A stretch of 64,000 bases of DNA, taken from positions 1 to 64,000 of the forward strand of contig JAJDAY010000024.1 of assembly GCA_029261655.1 (NCBI GenBank), written 5' to 3'. The notes below the pieces were generated by a model. The model was not told the origin of the DNA, made no database searches, and was given only the letters and a program-made list of their open reading frames with translations. Made by a program: the position numbers and the translations under genes. This document shows, in pieces, positions 51,547 through 60,064 of the stretch. Positions within the stretch are counted from its first letter, which is position 1; each line of letters opens with the position of its first letter. The stretch is from Nitrospinaceae bacterium (lineage in GTDB: Bacteria; Nitrospinota; Nitrospinia; Nitrospinales; VA-1).

Positions 51547-54134
51547 ATAAACTTTTAAACCTCATTCTCATTTCATTTTTTGTTCTGGCAACGGCCTGTA
51601 GTCATCAGAAGCCCCCCTCTCCTGACCGATCCAGGCAAATGGGAAGCCTCGCTGACGCCATGCGCCTCCCGCCGCAGGACGCCAGGGAACGCCCGTCTAA
51701 CAAGAACAAACCGTCTCCCCGCACCATTGAAATACGTGCCGGGGCCGCCCCTTCCCAGGAAACAAAAAAACCCCTGGCAAAGCTCGCCGAAGAAGTCATC
51801 GACAAAAAACAGCTCCGGAAAATTCCGGCGAAAACTATCGAGAAAACGGTAAAAATATCCGGCAACAATGTTCCTCTCCGCCAGGGACCTGGGCCAACAT
51901 TCAAAAAACTGGGCGTCGCATCCAAGGGCCAGACCTTCGAGTTGTTGCGTGTCAAAAATAGCGCCTCCACCGGCGGCACCCCCTGGTATTTCGTCAGGAA
52001 TGGCCTCAACCAGAAATTCTTCATATCCGCTCTTTTCTCCTCCATCCAGGAAAAACAAGAGGAGAAAACCCCTTCAACGGGTGACCTGCTTAAAGAAGAG
52101 TCTACCCCATCGATGGATACCCGGCTTGAGAAGGAAGTCCTCCAGAAAAAAAAATCTATTCCCAATGGAAGTTTCCGCACTGCTTTTAACTCAACTCCTC
52201 CCCTTCCAAAAAGTTTGGTAAAAGCCAAACACATCACTTTGAATTTTGAAGGGACCGAAGTTTACGATGTCATCACCACCTTTTGCGAGCTTCTGGAGAT
52301 TGATTATTTGATTGAGGGAAATCTCAAAGGCAAGGTGACTTTGCAAACCTTCAACGAAATCCCGGTGGGGGATCTTTATGTGGTTCTGGAACAAATTCTT
52401 TCCCTGCACAATATCGCCGTTATTAAGCGGGGTAGTTTTTTCCGGTTCGTGCCAGCGAAAGATGCGGGAAAAAAGCCCCTGGATATTTTCTACGGCAACG
52501 ACCCCTTGATCCCCGCGCGGGAGCGTATGATTATTCAAATCATTCCTCTGAAATACGTTTCCTCGAAATCGATGCAAAAAATTCTCACTCCCCTGCTCAC
52601 TCCAAATGCGACTTTCATCGATATTCCTGAAACCAAAAATATCATGCTGGTCGAGATGGCAGTCAATGTGAAGCGAATTTTGCAAATGGTGGAGGCGTTG
52701 GACATCGATAAATTAGCCTCTTCTGATATTCAACTGTTCAATCTCAGCCATGCGGATTCCGAAACCGTGGTGACTGAACTTGAGGAAGTTTTTTCTTCCA
52801 TGGGCTACGCCGAATCTCTGGGGAACTCCCTCAACTTTCTTTCATTGTCCCGGATGAACTCCATTCTCGTGGTCAATGCCTTTGAGCGAATACTGCCCTC
52901 CATCGAATTCTGGATCAAAAAATTGGACCAACCCATTTCAGAAGGAGAATCCAGCACCTTCGTTTATTACATTCAAAACGGCGATTCCACCGCAATGTCG
53001 GGCCTGCTCAATGAAATATTCCAATCGCAAAATGATTCGAGCGACGATTCGGGCAGTGCCCAAAAATTGAAAAAGCTTTACGACAATGCCGATAACAAGT
53101 TAAAAAAACTCAACCCCAAGAAGGACGCAAATAAAGATGCCGATAAAGACAAACCCAAATCCAAACAGAAAAAAACGGCTTCGGTCCTGACTCAGGGGGG
53201 CATCGCCGATAGCTTTCAAGGGGAAATCATTATCATCCCGGACCCGGACACTAATTCCCTGGTCATCCGAACCAACCCAAGAAATTATACCCCCCTGCTC
53301 GCGCTCATAAAGAAACTGGATTTATTTCCGCAACAAGTGCTCATTGAGGTATTGATCATTGACGTGACCCTGGACGCGGAAACCCGCGCAGGGCTTGACT
53401 GGGTGCTTCAGGGAAGCAGCGGGGGAAAAACTTTTATTGGGGGCGTGAACCAAACTCCCCCCTCTCTGGGGTCTGCACTCGGCGGTGCTACTGCAAGCCT
53501 TCTTCAACCCGGTGGAAGCCTGATTGTCAATGATCCCGGCAATCTGATTGTTCAGCTTCAGGCGTTCTCCTCGGACTCAAAAGCCAATATCCTGGCCAAC
53601 CCCATCCTTGTAACTTCTAACAACAAAGCAGCCGGGATTTCCATTGTCGATGAAATTCCCGTTCAAAGCACCACCCTCACATCCGCCGGGGCCGCCAATC
53701 CGGTCACCCAAACTAATATTGAATACCGGAGTGTCGGCATCAAATTAAATATATTTCCAAAAATCAATATCGACAACTATGTCAACCTGCAAATAGATCA
53801 GGAAGTGAGTAGCCAGGGACCGGATGTAAATACCGTCCCCTCCTTCAGAACCGAGCAGTTACACACAGAAGTTGTTCTTAAGGACAATCAGGTACTGGTG
53901 ATGGGCGGATTGATGCGGACCGATACGCTCGTCTCCAATGAAGGCATTCCGCTTTTAAGAAAAATTCCCTGGTTGGGAAAGCTTTTCAGCACCGACACGG
54001 AATCCAACAAAAAAACCGAGTTGATGATTTTTATCACTCCCCACGTTATCTCCAGCGATAAAGATTCCAATTTCGTGACCAAACAGTTTCAAAGACGGTT
54101 GGGATCATTCAAAAAAGAACTCGATCAAAGTTGA
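51543..54134 (+). CDS. gspD: T2SS secretin GspD with an extra SH3-like domain
   Basis: 863 residues, longer than usual. A lipoprotein signal ends with LATAC (Cys19). An SH3b-like domain (about 102-165: NNVPLRQGPGPTFKKLG, GTPWYFVRNGL) is followed by N0 (HITLNFEGTEVYDVITTFC), N1 and N2 domains, a Lys/Asp-rich linker near 525-545, and the secretin core with IPVQSTTLTSAG, VLVMGGLMRTDTL and IPLLRKIPWLGKLF. It forms the outer-membrane channel. The signal lipobox suggests it pilots itself, fitting the absence of a GspS pilotin here. Confidence 0.95.
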   Translation: MNKLLNLILISFFVLATACSHQKPPSPDRSRQMGSLADAMRLPPQDARERPSNKNKPSPRTIEIRAGAAPSQETKKPLAKLAEEVIDKKQLRKIPAKTIEKTVKISGNNVPLRQGPGPTFKKLGVASKGQTFELLRVKNSASTGGTPWYFVRNGLNQKFFISALFSSIQEKQEEKTPSTGDLLKEESTPSMDTRLEKEVLQKKKSIPNGSFRTAFNSTPPLPKSLVKAKHITLNFEGTEVYDVITTFCELLEIDYLIEGNLKGKVTLQTFNEIPVGDLYVVLEQILSLHNIAVIKRGSFFRFVPAKDAGKKPLDIFYGNDPLIPARERMIIQIIPLKYVSSKSMQKILTPLLTPNATFIDIPETKNIMLVEMAVNVKRILQMVEALDIDKLASSDIQLFNLSHADSETVVTELEEVFSSMGYAESLGNSLNFLSLSRMNSILVVNAFERILPSIEFWIKKLDQPISEGESSTFVYYIQNGDSTAMSGLLNEIFQSQNDSSDDSGSAQKLKKLYDNADNKLKKLNPKKDANKDADKDKPKSKQKKTASVLTQGGIADSFQGEIIIIPDPDTNSLVIRTNPRNYTPLLALIKKLDLFPQQVLIEVLIIDVTLDAETRAGLDWVLQGSSGGKTFIGGVNQTPPSLGSALGGATASLLQPGGSLIVNDPGNLIVQLQAFSSDSKANILANPILVTSNNKAAGISIVDEIPVQSTTLTSAGAANPVTQTNIEYRSVGIKLNIFPKINIDNYVNLQIDQEVSSQGPDVNTVPSFRTEQLHTEVVLKDNQVLVMGGLMRTDTLVSNEGIPLLRKIPWLGKLFSTDTESNKKTELMIFITPHVISSDKDSNFVTKQFQRRLGSFKKELDQS

Positions 54135-54226
54135 TTTTTTAGATGCGATAAACTCCGTCCCGATCGGTGACGATACCCTGACCGGCCCTTCTTACTCTCT
54201 GCAAAGCAAACTGGATAAAAGCATTT

Positions 54227-54946
54227 CTAATCGAAGGGTGGTTGGGTCTTACGGTTGTAATCCTCTTTGCTCAGGTTCATCCGGCCTTTTATAAAACCGC
54301 GTTTTCTTTCCGCAATCGCGATGGCCTGTTCATCGTTTGTTGCCCGTCCAATTCGCTGGGCGATATCAATCTCCTCAATAGCGTTTTCCCATTTTTTCAT
54401 CTTCTCGTAGACACTCGCCAAATTCAGGTGGGCCTGCAAGTGGTCCGGGTTGAGGGCGATTACTTTATTGTAATATTTTGCCGCTCCTTCCAGATTTTGG
54501 ATATACCAGTATTCCAGGGCGAGTTTGAAATGAAGTTCCAGATCATCTGGCCGCGTTTCGACGATTATTAAATACTCTTTGATCGCCATATCGTTGCGGT
54601 TCATCTTGGCATAAACCTCAGCCAACCCGAGACGGGACTCCCTATTTTTGGGATCGATAACGAGCGCTTGTTCGTAAGCCCGAATGGCTTCCTTTCGCCT
54701 GTCCCACTCCTGATACACATGTCCCATCTGAACGTGAGCCGGAAGATAGCCCGGATCGGTGGAAACGGCTCGATTCAATAATTCGACGGCTTCCTCAAAA
54801 GCGCCGATTCCCTGCTTAATGACCGCCTTTTGAGTCAAGGTCTCAGGGTCGGCGGCCTTTTTCTGATCCTCGCCGTCACCACCGCAAGCGGGTAATATCA
54901 GGAAGACGCTAAACAGTACACTTGAAAAGATTGCTGATTTTGTCAC
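54227..54946 (-). CDS. TPR lipoprotein
   Basis: 239 residues from GTG 54946, with GGAG 8 bases upstream; the track start at 55069 is extended. The signal peptide ends in the lipobox FLILPAC. The mature protein has five or more tandem TPR units (AVELLNRAVSTDPGYLPAHV, AIRAYEQALVIDPKNRESRLG, AAKYYNKVIALNPDHLQAHLN). It should be an outer- or inner-membrane lipoprotein that organises other envelope proteins. Being convergent with gspD, it is near but not in the T2SS operon. Confidence 0.85.
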   Translation of the reverse strand: MTKSAIFSSVLFSVFLILPACGGDGEDQKKAADPETLTQKAVIKQGIGAFEEAVELLNRAVSTDPGYLPAHVQMGHVYQEWDRRKEAIRAYEQALVIDPKNRESRLGLAEVYAKMNRNDMAIKEYLIIVETRPDDLELHFKLALEYWYIQNLEGAAKYYNKVIALNPDHLQAHLNLASVYEKMKKWENAIEEIDIAQRIGRATNDEQAIAIAERKRGFIKGRMNLSKEDYNRKTQPPFD

Positions 54947-55155
54947 GATGGACTCCGAAAGGCGATACCAGGGTTTTTCCAAAAAAAGTATACAAGATCG
55001 AAAGATCGGAAACAAAAGGAATGCCGAAACCGCCTGTTTTTTACTGGTTATTTTTCCTACACACAGCAAGAAAACCCTTTCTCCGGTCGGGATACCGAGT
55101 TATATTGCCCACTTAATTCAATGAACTATCCACCCATCTTGTCTCGGGAGAAAGC

Positions 55156-56397
55156 ATGGACCTCAAGGAGGGGCGAACCCATCTCAATTATTTACTGACC
55201 CTCAACATCCGTCAGGAGGAGGCTTTTGGCCCTTTGGCGCTTGCTTTCATCAAAGAAAACGATCTCGATGAAATGGGTCTGTCGCCGGAGGAGCAGTTCA
55301 CCATTTTGATGGCGACCATTCAAGCCCTGGCCCCCGAACCCAAGCGCTACAATATGAAGCTTGAATTGCTGGAGAAAGCCAAAATACTTCTTGGGCGATC
55401 AAATTTTTTCAACCGGGAACTGGATCAGCGACTGGATCAGGACATACAAAAGACGCGCGCGGAAATAGATATTTACATCAAAGCCATGCGCCCCGAACGA
55501 GATGAAGGCTCGCCCCCGCCGAAATTAAGCCAGCAAAAATTGATCGTGCAAACCGACGCTCCCGAATATTTTTTGACTATCGCGCCAAAGCGAACCACGT
55601 CTTATTATCAGGAAAAATTCGGTTTGACAAAAAAAGCGAAAACCGCGCAACACTTTTCAGGATCGACCAGAAAGTTTGATCCTGACAACCCGGACGTGCA
55701 GAAAGAATTTTCCGGAGCGTGCGCCCCCTTCATGAACGCCCGGACCAATGCCTTTCATCTCATGCTTCCGTTCGACCTCAAAATCAGCAAAAAACCGGAT
55801 GAGTCTCTGGACGCGATTGTTAGAATTTTTTACTGCAAGCCGGGGTATTCGTTTCCGCTGGCCTATGAGATGGGCAAGCTGATCAGCCAGCAGGACGGGC
55901 AGGTGCTGGACATTCCCATGGACGACCCAAATCTGTTGTTCGTATCCGCTTCCAGGACCAAGGAGAAAGAGTTCAGAAATCCGCCGGAAGTTGACAGGCC
56001 GGATGTTCCGCCAGAACTGGCTTACCCTGTGTCCGTGATTGAGCGCTCGGGAACTCTGGGGCCCTTTTTCCAGATCGTCACGCACTTCAAAATCTGGTTC
56101 GATTCTTCCGTGGTTTCGCCGTTGATCCAGGGAGCGCCGGATTTATACGAATATGGCTTACAAGGAGGATCCGGCCTCATGACTCGAAGCCACGCGTCGG
56201 ACAAGGTGGAAAACTATGCGGAAGGACTGCGCAACCCCGTTCTCGAAAATTTGAGCTTCAATTACGTCAACATCCATCTGCAATTGAGCCCTGGAACAGA
56301 CACGGCATTCGTCCCTTTCAACACCCCCCTGTTCACTGTCCACCCCGTGCTCAACCACCAATCCTGCAAACTGGAAGATATTGAGAAATTGCGGTGA
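55156..56397 (+). CDS. large soluble protein of unknown function
   Basis: 413 residues that I do not recognise. There is no signal peptide or membrane segment. The first 110 residues are helical and charged (LNIRQEEAFGPLALAFIKEN, MKLELLEKAKILLG). The rest is mixed, with YFLTIAPKRTTSYYQEKFGLTKKA, IVRIFYCKPGYSFPLAYEMGKL and a C-terminal beta-rich region (NYVNIHLQLSPGTDTAFVPFNTPLF). It has no nucleotide-binding loop or metal cluster that I can see. It has a clear ATG and lies alone between the TPR lipoprotein and cysK. Confidence 0.78.
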   Translation: MDLKEGRTHLNYLLTLNIRQEEAFGPLALAFIKENDLDEMGLSPEEQFTILMATIQALAPEPKRYNMKLELLEKAKILLGRSNFFNRELDQRLDQDIQKTRAEIDIYIKAMRPERDEGSPPPKLSQQKLIVQTDAPEYFLTIAPKRTTSYYQEKFGLTKKAKTAQHFSGSTRKFDPDNPDVQKEFSGACAPFMNARTNAFHLMLPFDLKISKKPDESLDAIVRIFYCKPGYSFPLAYEMGKLISQQDGQVLDIPMDDPNLLFVSASRTKEKEFRNPPEVDRPDVPPELAYPVSVIERSGTLGPFFQIVTHFKIWFDSSVVSPLIQGAPDLYEYGLQGGSGLMTRSHASDKVENYAEGLRNPVLENLSFNYVNIHLQLSPGTDTAFVPFNTPLFTVHPVLNHQSCKLEDIEKLR

Positions 56398-56661
56398 ACA
56401 CCCTGGTCTAGAAATCCTGTTGAATTTTATCCCAATCTAAAGCATAGTATTGCCATTGGTTATTTATAAAAATCAAAGGGTTTGGGGAAGAACGGTCGAC
56501 CCTGGATTGGCTTTGGATAGGGAACGAAAGCCCGCACGCATAAACTCTACCGAAGTCATTGTTTTTATTATTATAGTGATCCTCCGCCATCCAATTGTTG
56601 ACTGGGAATTTCATATCCATTACAATTCACGGTTTGACTTTAAGGCAGGAACAGGAGCAAA
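56398..56661. other. intergenic region before the cysteine operon
   Basis: A 264-base gap. Two ORFs of 70-71 codons overlap here on opposite strands, but neither has a ribosome site or a family feature. The promoter of the cysK operon should be here; I could not identify it. Confidence 0.35.
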
Positions 56662-57618
56662 ATGACGGCAAATTCACAGCCCATCGACAAACTTAAATCA
56701 CGGTTTGATAATAGTTTAGAGTTGATCGGCTCCACGCCATTGGTTAAGCTCAACACGGTCACTCCCCCCGATGGCGGCAATATATACGCGAAGCTGGAGT
56801 TCATGAATCCGGGCGGCAGTGTGAAAGACCGGATCGCGCTCTCCATGATTGAGGACGCGGAAAAAAGAGGCGTCTTGAAACCCGGCTCCACCATCATCGA
56901 ACCCACCAGTGGAAATACGGGTATCGGGCTTGCTCTGGTGGGAGCGGTGAAAGGATATAAAGTCATTCTGGTCATGTCCGAGAACATGAGTTCGGAAAGG
57001 CGGATGATCCTTGAAAGTTTTGGAGCGAAAACAGAATTGAGCCGTGCCGAGTTCGGCATGGAAGGAACCATTGAAAGGGCCGAAGAACTGTTGGCGGAAA
57101 ATCCGGATTACTTCATGCCGCAACAGTTCAACAATCCCGCCAATCCGGAAGTCCACCGCCAAACCACCGGGCCGGAAATTGTTTCAGCGATGAACGGTGA
57201 AACCATTGACGCCTTTGTAGCGGGAATAGGAACCGGCGGCACCATCACCGGAGTCGGGGAAGTTTTAAAGCAGAATAATAAAAATGTAAAAATCGTTGGC
57301 GTCGAACCGGCAACCTCTGCGGTTCTTTCCGGAAATCCTCCGGGACCGCATAAAATTCAGGGAATCGGAGCGGGCTTCAAACCGAAGGTTTTGAATATGG
57401 ATATTGTTGACAGTATTCGCCCGGTTTCCGATGAAGACGCGTTTCAATATTCCCAACGACTGGCCAAAGAAGAAGGCCTGCTGGTGGGAATCTCTTCCGG
57501 GGCCGCCTGTTTTGCCGCTTATCAATTGGCAAAAGAATTGGGCCCGGATAAAAACATCGTTGTCATTTTGCCCGATACCGGCGAAAGGTATTTTAGTTTT
57601 AATAAATTTTTTAATTAA
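56662..57618 (+). CDS. cysK: cysteine synthase (O-acetylserine sulfhydrylase type)
   Basis: 318 residues, PLP fold-type II. The PLP lysine is Lys55 in PGGSVKDRIALSM, followed by PTSGNTGIGLAL (substrate loop) and IGTGGTITGVGEVL (phosphate loop). The end reads ILPDTGERYFSF. It makes cysteine from O-acetylserine and sulfide. It is the first of five genes on the plus strand running to 61087, with thrC 47 bases after it. A second synthase of a different subtype ends the operon, so the two probably use different substrates. Confidence 0.95.
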   Translation: MTANSQPIDKLKSRFDNSLELIGSTPLVKLNTVTPPDGGNIYAKLEFMNPGGSVKDRIALSMIEDAEKRGVLKPGSTIIEPTSGNTGIGLALVGAVKGYKVILVMSENMSSERRMILESFGAKTELSRAEFGMEGTIERAEELLAENPDYFMPQQFNNPANPEVHRQTTGPEIVSAMNGETIDAFVAGIGTGGTITGVGEVLKQNNKNVKIVGVEPATSAVLSGNPPGPHKIQGIGAGFKPKVLNMDIVDSIRPVSDEDAFQYSQRLAKEEGLLVGISSGAACFAAYQLAKELGPDKNIVVILPDTGERYFSFNKFFN

Positions 57619-57665
57619 GGGCGTCTTTATTCATTCCGAATATTGAAGCACCCCTAAAAGGACTC

Positions 57666-58904
57666 ATGGGATACGTAAAAGGCTTACGCTGTAAAGAATG
57701 TAAAAGAGAATTCCCCAAAGAACCCATACACGTGTGTGAGTATTGCTTTGGGCCTTTGGAAGTGGACTACGACTACGAAGGGATCAAAAAAGTCGTCAGC
57801 CGGAAATCCATCGAAGCCGGCCCGCCCTCCATGTGGCGCTACCGGGAGTTTCTCCCTATCGACGAAGATCCCAAAGTAGGGTTGCATACAGGGTTCACTC
57901 CTTTGGTACGGGCAAAAAACCTTGGGAAAGCTCTGGGAATAAAAAATCTTTACATTAAAAATGATTCCGTCAATCACCCCACCTTTTCCTTCAAGGACCG
58001 GGTGGTCGCGGTCGCTGTTTCCAAAGCGCTGGAATTTGGGTTCGACACGCTTTCCTGCGCGTCCACCGGAAACCTGGCTAACTCCGTGGCGGCGCATGCG
58101 GCGGAAGCGGGACTCAAAAGCTGTATTTTTATCCCGGACGGTCTGGAAGCGGGGAAAATTCTCGGCACCCTGGTTTACGGAACCAACCTGATCGCGGTGA
58201 AGGGAAGCTATGACGATGTCAACCGGTTGTGCAGTGAAATCGCCGCCGACCATAAATGGGCCTTCGTGAATATCAACATTCGCCCCTATTATGGCGACGG
58301 GTCCAAGTCCTACGGTTATGAAATCGCCGAACAATTGGGATGGAAAGCGCCAGACAACGTCGTGGTTCCGGTAGCCGGGAGTTCGCTCATCACAAAAATC
58401 TGGAAGGCCTTCCATGAGTTTGAAGCGATGGATCTGATCGGTCCCTTCAAGACCAAAGTTTTTGCGGCGCAGGCGACCGGATGCTCGCCGGTGACCACCG
58501 CCATTAAAAATGGCACCGATGTCATCACCCCGGTCAAACCCAATACCATCGCCAAGTCCATCGCTATCGGCAATCCGGCGGACGGTTATTACGGCGTCAA
58601 GACCGCCAATGAAAGCGGCGGCTATGGGGAAGACGTTTCCGACGAAGAGATCGTCGAAGCCATGAAACTCATGGCAAAAACAGAAGGCATTTTCACAGAA
58701 ACCGCAGGCGGCGTGACCCTCGCGGTGACTCAGAAATTGATCAAGCAGGGGCGGATCAAATCCGATGAATTGACGGTTATTTGCGTCACCGGAAACGGCC
58801 TTAAAACTCAGGAAGCGCTGGCTGCGGCTTTCGCGCCTCCGCAGGTGATCGAACCTCATCTACACAGTTTTGAGGAAATTTTTTCAAACAGTATAATGGC
58901 TTAA
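57666..58904 (+). CDS. thrC: threonine synthase
   Basis: 412 residues. An N-terminal zinc ribbon (Cys9, Cys12, Cys24, Cys27) precedes a PLP fold-type II domain with Lys110 in PTFSFKDRVVAVA, ASTGNLANSVAAHA and ETAGGVTLAVTQKL. It converts O-phosphohomoserine to threonine. The zinc ribbon marks the short, plant/archaeal-like subgroup. It is placed between cysK and the sulfur-carrier gene; a thrC next to a MoaD-like gene recurs in several phyla, but the reason is not known. Confidence 0.94.
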   Translation: MGYVKGLRCKECKREFPKEPIHVCEYCFGPLEVDYDYEGIKKVVSRKSIEAGPPSMWRYREFLPIDEDPKVGLHTGFTPLVRAKNLGKALGIKNLYIKNDSVNHPTFSFKDRVVAVAVSKALEFGFDTLSCASTGNLANSVAAHAAEAGLKSCIFIPDGLEAGKILGTLVYGTNLIAVKGSYDDVNRLCSEIAADHKWAFVNINIRPYYGDGSKSYGYEIAEQLGWKAPDNVVVPVAGSSLITKIWKAFHEFEAMDLIGPFKTKVFAAQATGCSPVTTAIKNGTDVITPVKPNTIAKSIAIGNPADGYYGVKTANESGGYGEDVSDEEIVEAMKLMAKTEGIFTETAGGVTLAVTQKLIKQGRIKSDELTVICVTGNGLKTQEALAAAFAPPQVIEPHLHSFEEIFSNSIMA

Positions 58905-58920
58905 TCATAAGGAGAGCATC

Positions 58921-59202
58921 ATGGCAGTGAAAGTCAGAATCCCTACCCCTCTCATGAAGTTGACCGACAACAAGAGTGAAGTGACTGCAGAGGGATCGAC
59001 TATTTCAGATATTTTCAACGACCTGGAAGCGCAGTTTTCTGGAATCAAAGACAGAATCTGCGAAGAAAACGGCTCCCCCAGGCGTTTCATCAACATATAT
59101 GTCAACGAAGAGGATATTCGTTTCCTGGATGGCGAGAAAACCGCTGTCAAAGAAGGAGACGAAATTTCCATCATTCCAGCCATCGCAGGTGGAACCCGTT
59201 AA
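58921..59202 (+). CDS. MoaD/ThiS-family sulfur carrier with a two-residue extension after GG
   Basis: 93 residues of the ubiquitin-like beta-grasp fold (VKVRIPTPLMKLTDNKSEV, ISDIFNDLEAQFSGIKDRI, NIYVNEEDIRFLDGEKTAV, DEISIIPAIAGG). Carriers of this family become C-terminal thiocarboxylates at the Gly-Gly end. Here the protein ends GGTR, so two residues must be removed before activation. Related CysO and HcyS proteins donate sulfur for cysteine or homocysteine and some are trimmed by a JAMM peptidase; none is in the window. AAGGAGAG precedes the ATG. The stop overlaps the next start. Confidence 0.92.
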   Translation: MAVKVRIPTPLMKLTDNKSEVTAEGSTISDIFNDLEAQFSGIKDRICEENGSPRRFINIYVNEEDIRFLDGEKTAVKEGDEISIIPAIAGGTR

Positions 59203-60008
59203 TGACAGATTTTACCGACGAACAGATCGAGCGCTACAGCCGGCACATCATGCTTCCCGAAGTGGGGGGCGTGGGACAGATAAAAATGCTGGAGGCCAAA
59301 GTACTTCTCATTGGTGCAGGCGGTCTCGGATCGCCCGCCGCCTATTATCTTGCCGCCGCCGGTATCGGCAACCTGGGGATTGTGGATTTCGATGTCGTCG
59401 ATTTGAGCAACCTGCAACGGCAGATCATCCATTCCACAAAGCGCATTGGAATGCTGAAAACAGAGTCCGCCCGGCAAACCATCGCCGACCTGAACCCCGA
59501 TGTCAAAGTCACCCTTTTTAATGAAAAGCTGACTTCGGAAAATATTCTGCGCATCTTTGAAGACTACGATTATATTCTGGACGGTACCGATAATTTCGCC
59601 ACCCGCTACCTCATCAACGATGCCTGCGTGATGACCGGGAAGACCAATATTCATGGCAGTATTTTCCGGTTTGAGGGACAGGCAACGGTTTTCAAACCTG
59701 GCGACGGGCCTTGTTACCGATGCCTTTACCCCGAACCTCCCCCGCCTGGTCTGGTTCCCAATTGTCAGGAAGGCGGCGTTTTGGGAGTGCTCGCGGGCGT
59801 GATCGGCAACCTGCAAGTGGTCGAAACTTTGAAATTGATCCTGGGGCAAGGCAACACTCTGGTAGGAACACTTTTGATTTACGATGCCCTGAACACGGAA
59901 TTTCGCAGATTAAAGTTAAAAAAGGATGCCAACTGCCCCGTATGCGGCGAGAATCCAACGATCACTGAATTGATTGATTATGTGGAGTTTTGCGGGCTTT
60001 CAAGATAA
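59202..60008 (+). CDS. MoeB/ThiF/HesA-like sulfur-carrier adenylyltransferase
   Basis: 268 residues. It opens with RYSRHIMLPEVGGVGQIKMLEAKVLLIG and has the ATP-binding GAGGLGSPAAYYLAAAGIG. A zinc pair is formed by CYRCL and CPVCG, and NCQEGGVLGVLAGVIG holds a possible catalytic Cys. It adenylates the C-terminus of the sulfur carrier. No rhodanese domain is fused, so the sulfur must come from another protein. Its ATG overlaps the stop of the carrier gene by one base, the closest coupling in the operon, and supports their pairing. Confidence 0.93.
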   Translation: MTDFTDEQIERYSRHIMLPEVGGVGQIKMLEAKVLLIGAGGLGSPAAYYLAAAGIGNLGIVDFDVVDLSNLQRQIIHSTKRIGMLKTESARQTIADLNPDVKVTLFNEKLTSENILRIFEDYDYILDGTDNFATRYLINDACVMTGKTNIHGSIFRFEGQATVFKPGDGPCYRCLYPEPPPPGLVPNCQEGGVLGVLAGVIGNLQVVETLKLILGQGNTLVGTLLIYDALNTEFRRLKLKKDANCPVCGENPTITELIDYVEFCGLSR

Positions 60009-60064
60009 TAAATTTCTAAAACAATCCGCAACTTCTTGACCATATAAACCATCTTATACGGCAA

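Noticed and set aside
56408-56665. Two 70-71-codon ORFs on opposite strands before cysK
   Set aside because: They overlap each other, have no ribosome sites and look random.
57684-58859. 391-codon minus-strand ORF opposite thrC
   Set aside because: Long but antisense to threonine synthase, with Phe/Arg/Gly/His-rich shadow composition and no motif.
60009-60064. TTGACC and TATACG near the cysM start as a promoter
   Set aside because: The spacer is far too short for a sigma-70 promoter, so cysM is left in the operon.
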